NCBI GenBank assembly: GCA_002683735.1
Contig: NYTZ01000126.1
Location: 8,603-15,462 of the forward strand
Source of the DNA: Flavobacteriales bacterium
GTDB lineage: Bacteria; Bacteroidota; Bacteroidia; Flavobacteriales; UA16
Direction: 5' to 3'
Length of the DNA stretch: 6,860 bases
Part shown: positions 5,308 through 6,860 of the stretch, piece by piece
Layout: the number at the start of each line of letters is the position of its first letter
Position numbering within the stretch: position 1 is the first letter of the stretch
Notes under the pieces: model-generated
Database searches by the model: none
What the model saw: the letters and a program-made list of their open reading frames with translations, nothing else
Told to the model about the DNA's origin: nothing
Translations under genes and position numbers: made by a program

Positions 5308-6656
5308 TGTCCAAGCGCATTGTCATCCTCGGGGCCGGCCGCTCCAGCTCCTCGCTCATTCGCCACCTTCTGCAACACGCGGATGCCGAGGGTTACTCCG
5401 TGCGCATCGGGGATTTGGACCTGGCCCTTGCAGAACGCAAGGCCGAGGGGCATCCGGCGGCTTCCGTGTTCCAGTTGGATGCAGGGCAGCCAGAGGCCCG
5501 AAGAGCAGAGGTGGAGGCGGCCGATTTGGTCATCAGTATGCTGCCGGCCTTCCTTCACCCGGAGGTGGCGCAAGACGCCATTGCCACCCGGACTCCACTC
5601 ATCACTCCGAGCTACCTCTCGCCTGAGATTGCGGCCTTGGATGCAGCCGCGAAAGTGGCCGGGATTCCCATCCTCAATGAGTTGGGATTGGATCCGGGCA
5701 TCGACCACTTGAGCGCCATGGAGGTCATTGACGGACTCCGAGCTGAAGGGTGCACCCTGACCGGATTTGAGAGTTACACTGGAGGGTTGGTCGCCCCCGA
5801 AAGCGACGACAATCCGTGGCACTACAAATTCACATGGAATCCGCGCAACGTTGTCTTGGCGGGCCAAGGCGGGTCGGCCACATTCAAGGAAGGCGGCCGG
5901 GTTCGGGTGCTTCCTCCGCACCGGCTGTTCCAAGAGGTGACCGCTGTGGACGTTCCTGGTGCTGGGCGCTTCGAAGGGTATGCCAACCGTGATTCCCTCG
6001 CCTACGAGAAGATTTACGGCTTGGACGGCATCGAGAATCTGGTGCGCGGCACCTTGCGTGGCGACGGATTCTGTGGTGGATGGGATGCGATTTTCCAACT
6101 GGGGATGAACCGCGATGATGCGCGGGTTACCCTGCCGGCTGGGACCACTTGGCGGGAATTCACGGCCGGGTTCACCGGCGGTGTGCCGACTGGAGCATCC
6201 GAGGCCGAGGTGCAAGCTGCGGTGTCCAGACTGACCGGCACCAGTGCTGAGTCCATGGCCTTATTGGCCCAGCTCGGGCTGTTCTCCGAGTCCCCACTCC
6301 CCCTGACGGAAGGCTCGCCTGCGGACATCCTTCAGGCCTTGCTCGAGGAGAAATGGGCCCTGAAATCCGGAGATCTGGACATGATTGTGATGTGGCACCG
6401 TTTCCGGTATCGCACGGCAGACGGCCGGGACAAAGTGCGCACGTCCCACCTCGTTCACATCGGAGAAGACGAGACCCACACAGCCATGTCGCTCACCGTT
6501 GGATTGCCGTTGGCTTTGGCCGCCCGGATGTGGATGCGGGGGGAGTGGACCAGGACGGGCGTGTTGTTGCCGACCACCCCGGATTTGTATGCACCGCTCC
6601 TGCGCGGCCTCGAACAGGAAGGCATCCAATTCACTGAAACTGAGTGGGTCGACTGA
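5307..6656 (+). CDS. saccharopine dehydrogenase-family NAD(P)-dependent oxidoreductase (LYS9-like)
   Basis: A 449-residue cytosolic enzyme. The N-terminal Rossmann fold begins KRIVILGAGRSSSSLIRHLL (residues 3-22), with the nucleotide loop GAGRSSSS and the second-strand end VRIGDLD at 32-38. ISMLPAF (76-82) and LITPSYLS (98-105) follow, and then the family motif LNELGLDPGIDHLSAM (123-138). The substrate domain has SYTGGLVAPESDDNPWHYKF (156-175) and returns to the nucleotide domain near the end (MSLTVGLPLALAARM). These are features of the LYS9-type saccharopine reductase/dehydrogenase group, which interconverts saccharopine and allysine plus glutamate. The related carboxynorspermidine dehydrogenase is an alternative. 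The sequence alone does not fix substrate or direction, and no lysine-pathway partner is visible. The ATG at 5307 places the Rossmann strand at the very N-terminus, as expected. The stop overlaps the next ATG by one base (TGATG), implying a shared transcript and coupled translation. Confidence 0.87.
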   Translation: MSKRIVILGAGRSSSSLIRHLLQHADAEGYSVRIGDLDLALAERKAEGHPAASVFQLDAGQPEARRAEVEAADLVISMLPAFLHPEVAQDAIATRTPLITPSYLSPEIAALDAAAKVAGIPILNELGLDPGIDHLSAMEVIDGLRAEGCTLTGFESYTGGLVAPESDDNPWHYKFTWNPRNVVLAGQGGSATFKEGGRVRVLPPHRLFQEVTAVDVPGAGRFEGYANRDSLAYEKIYGLDGIENLVRGTLRGDGFCGGWDAIFQLGMNRDDARVTLPAGTTWREFTAGFTGGVPTGASEAEVQAAVSRLTGTSAESMALLAQLGLFSESPLPLTEGSPADILQALLEEKWALKSGDLDMIVMWHRFRYRTADGRDKVRTSHLVHIGEDETHTAMSLTVGLPLALAARMWMRGEWTRTGVLLPTTPDLYAPLLRGLEQEGIQFTETEWVD

Positions 6657-6860
6657 TGGCCTGGCCCCGGTCTTGGATGGCCTATGTACTTCTTGTGCTG
6701 GTCTTTGGGGGCGGCACGACCTTTTCCGTGGCCTTCGCCAAGGGGCCTTGTGATCCGCCGCCATTCGATCCGATGGTGTCCGTAGCCACGGCTCAGGAAG
6801 CGCTCGCGATGGATCGGTGGGCCATTCGGACTTTGCGTCGCGATCGCAGAGGTCGAACCT
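6656..6860 (+). CDS. exported protein of unknown function, N-terminal fragment (3' end outside window)
   Basis: A frame opens at the ATG 6656-6658 and stays open to the end of the window, giving 68 residues without a stop. It begins MAWPRSWMAYVLLVLVFGGG, with a hydrophobic core (residues 9-29) and a likely signal-peptidase I site after AFA (FSVAFA, then KGPCDPPPFDP). The mature part seen so far is short and ends in a basic stretch (RTLRRDRRGRT). I recognise no domain in it. The ATG overlaps the TGA of the saccharopine dehydrogenase-like gene by one base, so it is most likely the second gene of that operon. An uncleaved membrane anchor is the alternative to a signal peptide. Nothing can be said on function without the rest of the gene. 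Confidence 0.65.
   Translation, partial: MAWPRSWMAYVLLVLVFGGGTTFSVAFAKGPCDPPPFDPMVSVATAQEALAMDRWAIRTLRRDRRGRT

Noticed and set aside
5172..6215. In-frame upstream extension of the CsgG-like lipoprotein, which would make an 802-residue protein
   Set aside because: The extension is antisense to the well-supported saccharopine dehydrogenase-like gene, shows no protein-like pattern, and would bury a clear lipoprotein signal peptide in the middle.
6390..6405. A further TGGCAC sequence on the plus strand as a sigma-54 site
   Set aside because: It lies inside a coding region, lacks the following G, and has no -12 element at the right spacing.

Overview
The window looks like chromosomal DNA from a GC-rich member of the Bacteroidota, possibly a Flavobacteriales-like environmental lineage. 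Three things point there: an LptD C-terminus of the Bacteroidota type (LHCWEFSARWVPFG...KS...KASMLRDVKLER), a 55-residue protein resembling the small Bacteroidota family I know as DUF6728, and start codons with little or no Shine-Dalgarno sequence. Placement below phylum is a guess. I see no mobile element, CRISPR array, tRNA or rRNA.

Layout from left to right. (1) 1-564, rightward: the 3' end of lptD. (2) 571-738 and 782-1132, leftward: a small one-helix membrane protein behind ridA, probably one operon, meeting lptD tail to tail. (3) 1170-1754, rightward: a class I glutamine amidotransferase of the TrpG/PabA type, divergent from ridA. (4) 1762-1789: a hairpin terminator with a UUCG loop and U-tract on the leftward strand. 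(5) 1812-5171, leftward: three consecutive predicted lipoprotein genes, in transcription order a TPR plus CsgG-like lipoprotein (5171-3807), an LPP20-like lipoprotein (3810-2437, ATGA overlap) and a small LPP20-like lipoprotein (2381-1812). (6) 5307-6656, rightward: a saccharopine dehydrogenase-family enzyme, then from 6656 the start of an exported protein cut by the window end.

The most interesting part is the three-lipoprotein locus. A CsgG-like domain carried on TPR-like repeats, with two LPP20/FlgT-like lipoproteins, suggests an envelope complex at the outer membrane. No curli subunit, flagellar gene or penicillin-binding protein lies beside it to tell what it serves. The only two copies of TGGCACG that I found lie just upstream of the first and third genes of this locus. 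Each is followed at the right spacing by a near-consensus -12 element, so sigma-54 control is a testable idea. Separately, four genes that head transcription units (trpG/pabA, ridA, the CsgG-like gene, the saccharopine dehydrogenase gene) have TTTG or CTTG only 3-4 bases before the ATG. That fits a Bacteroidota -7 element and leaderless or nearly leaderless mRNAs.

The other genes are ordinary metabolism and envelope biogenesis: LPS insertion (LptD), imine detoxification (RidA), chorismate-derived aromatic or folate synthesis (TrpG/PabA) and a lysine-related oxidoreductase. All calls come from reading the sequence; no database search was run.
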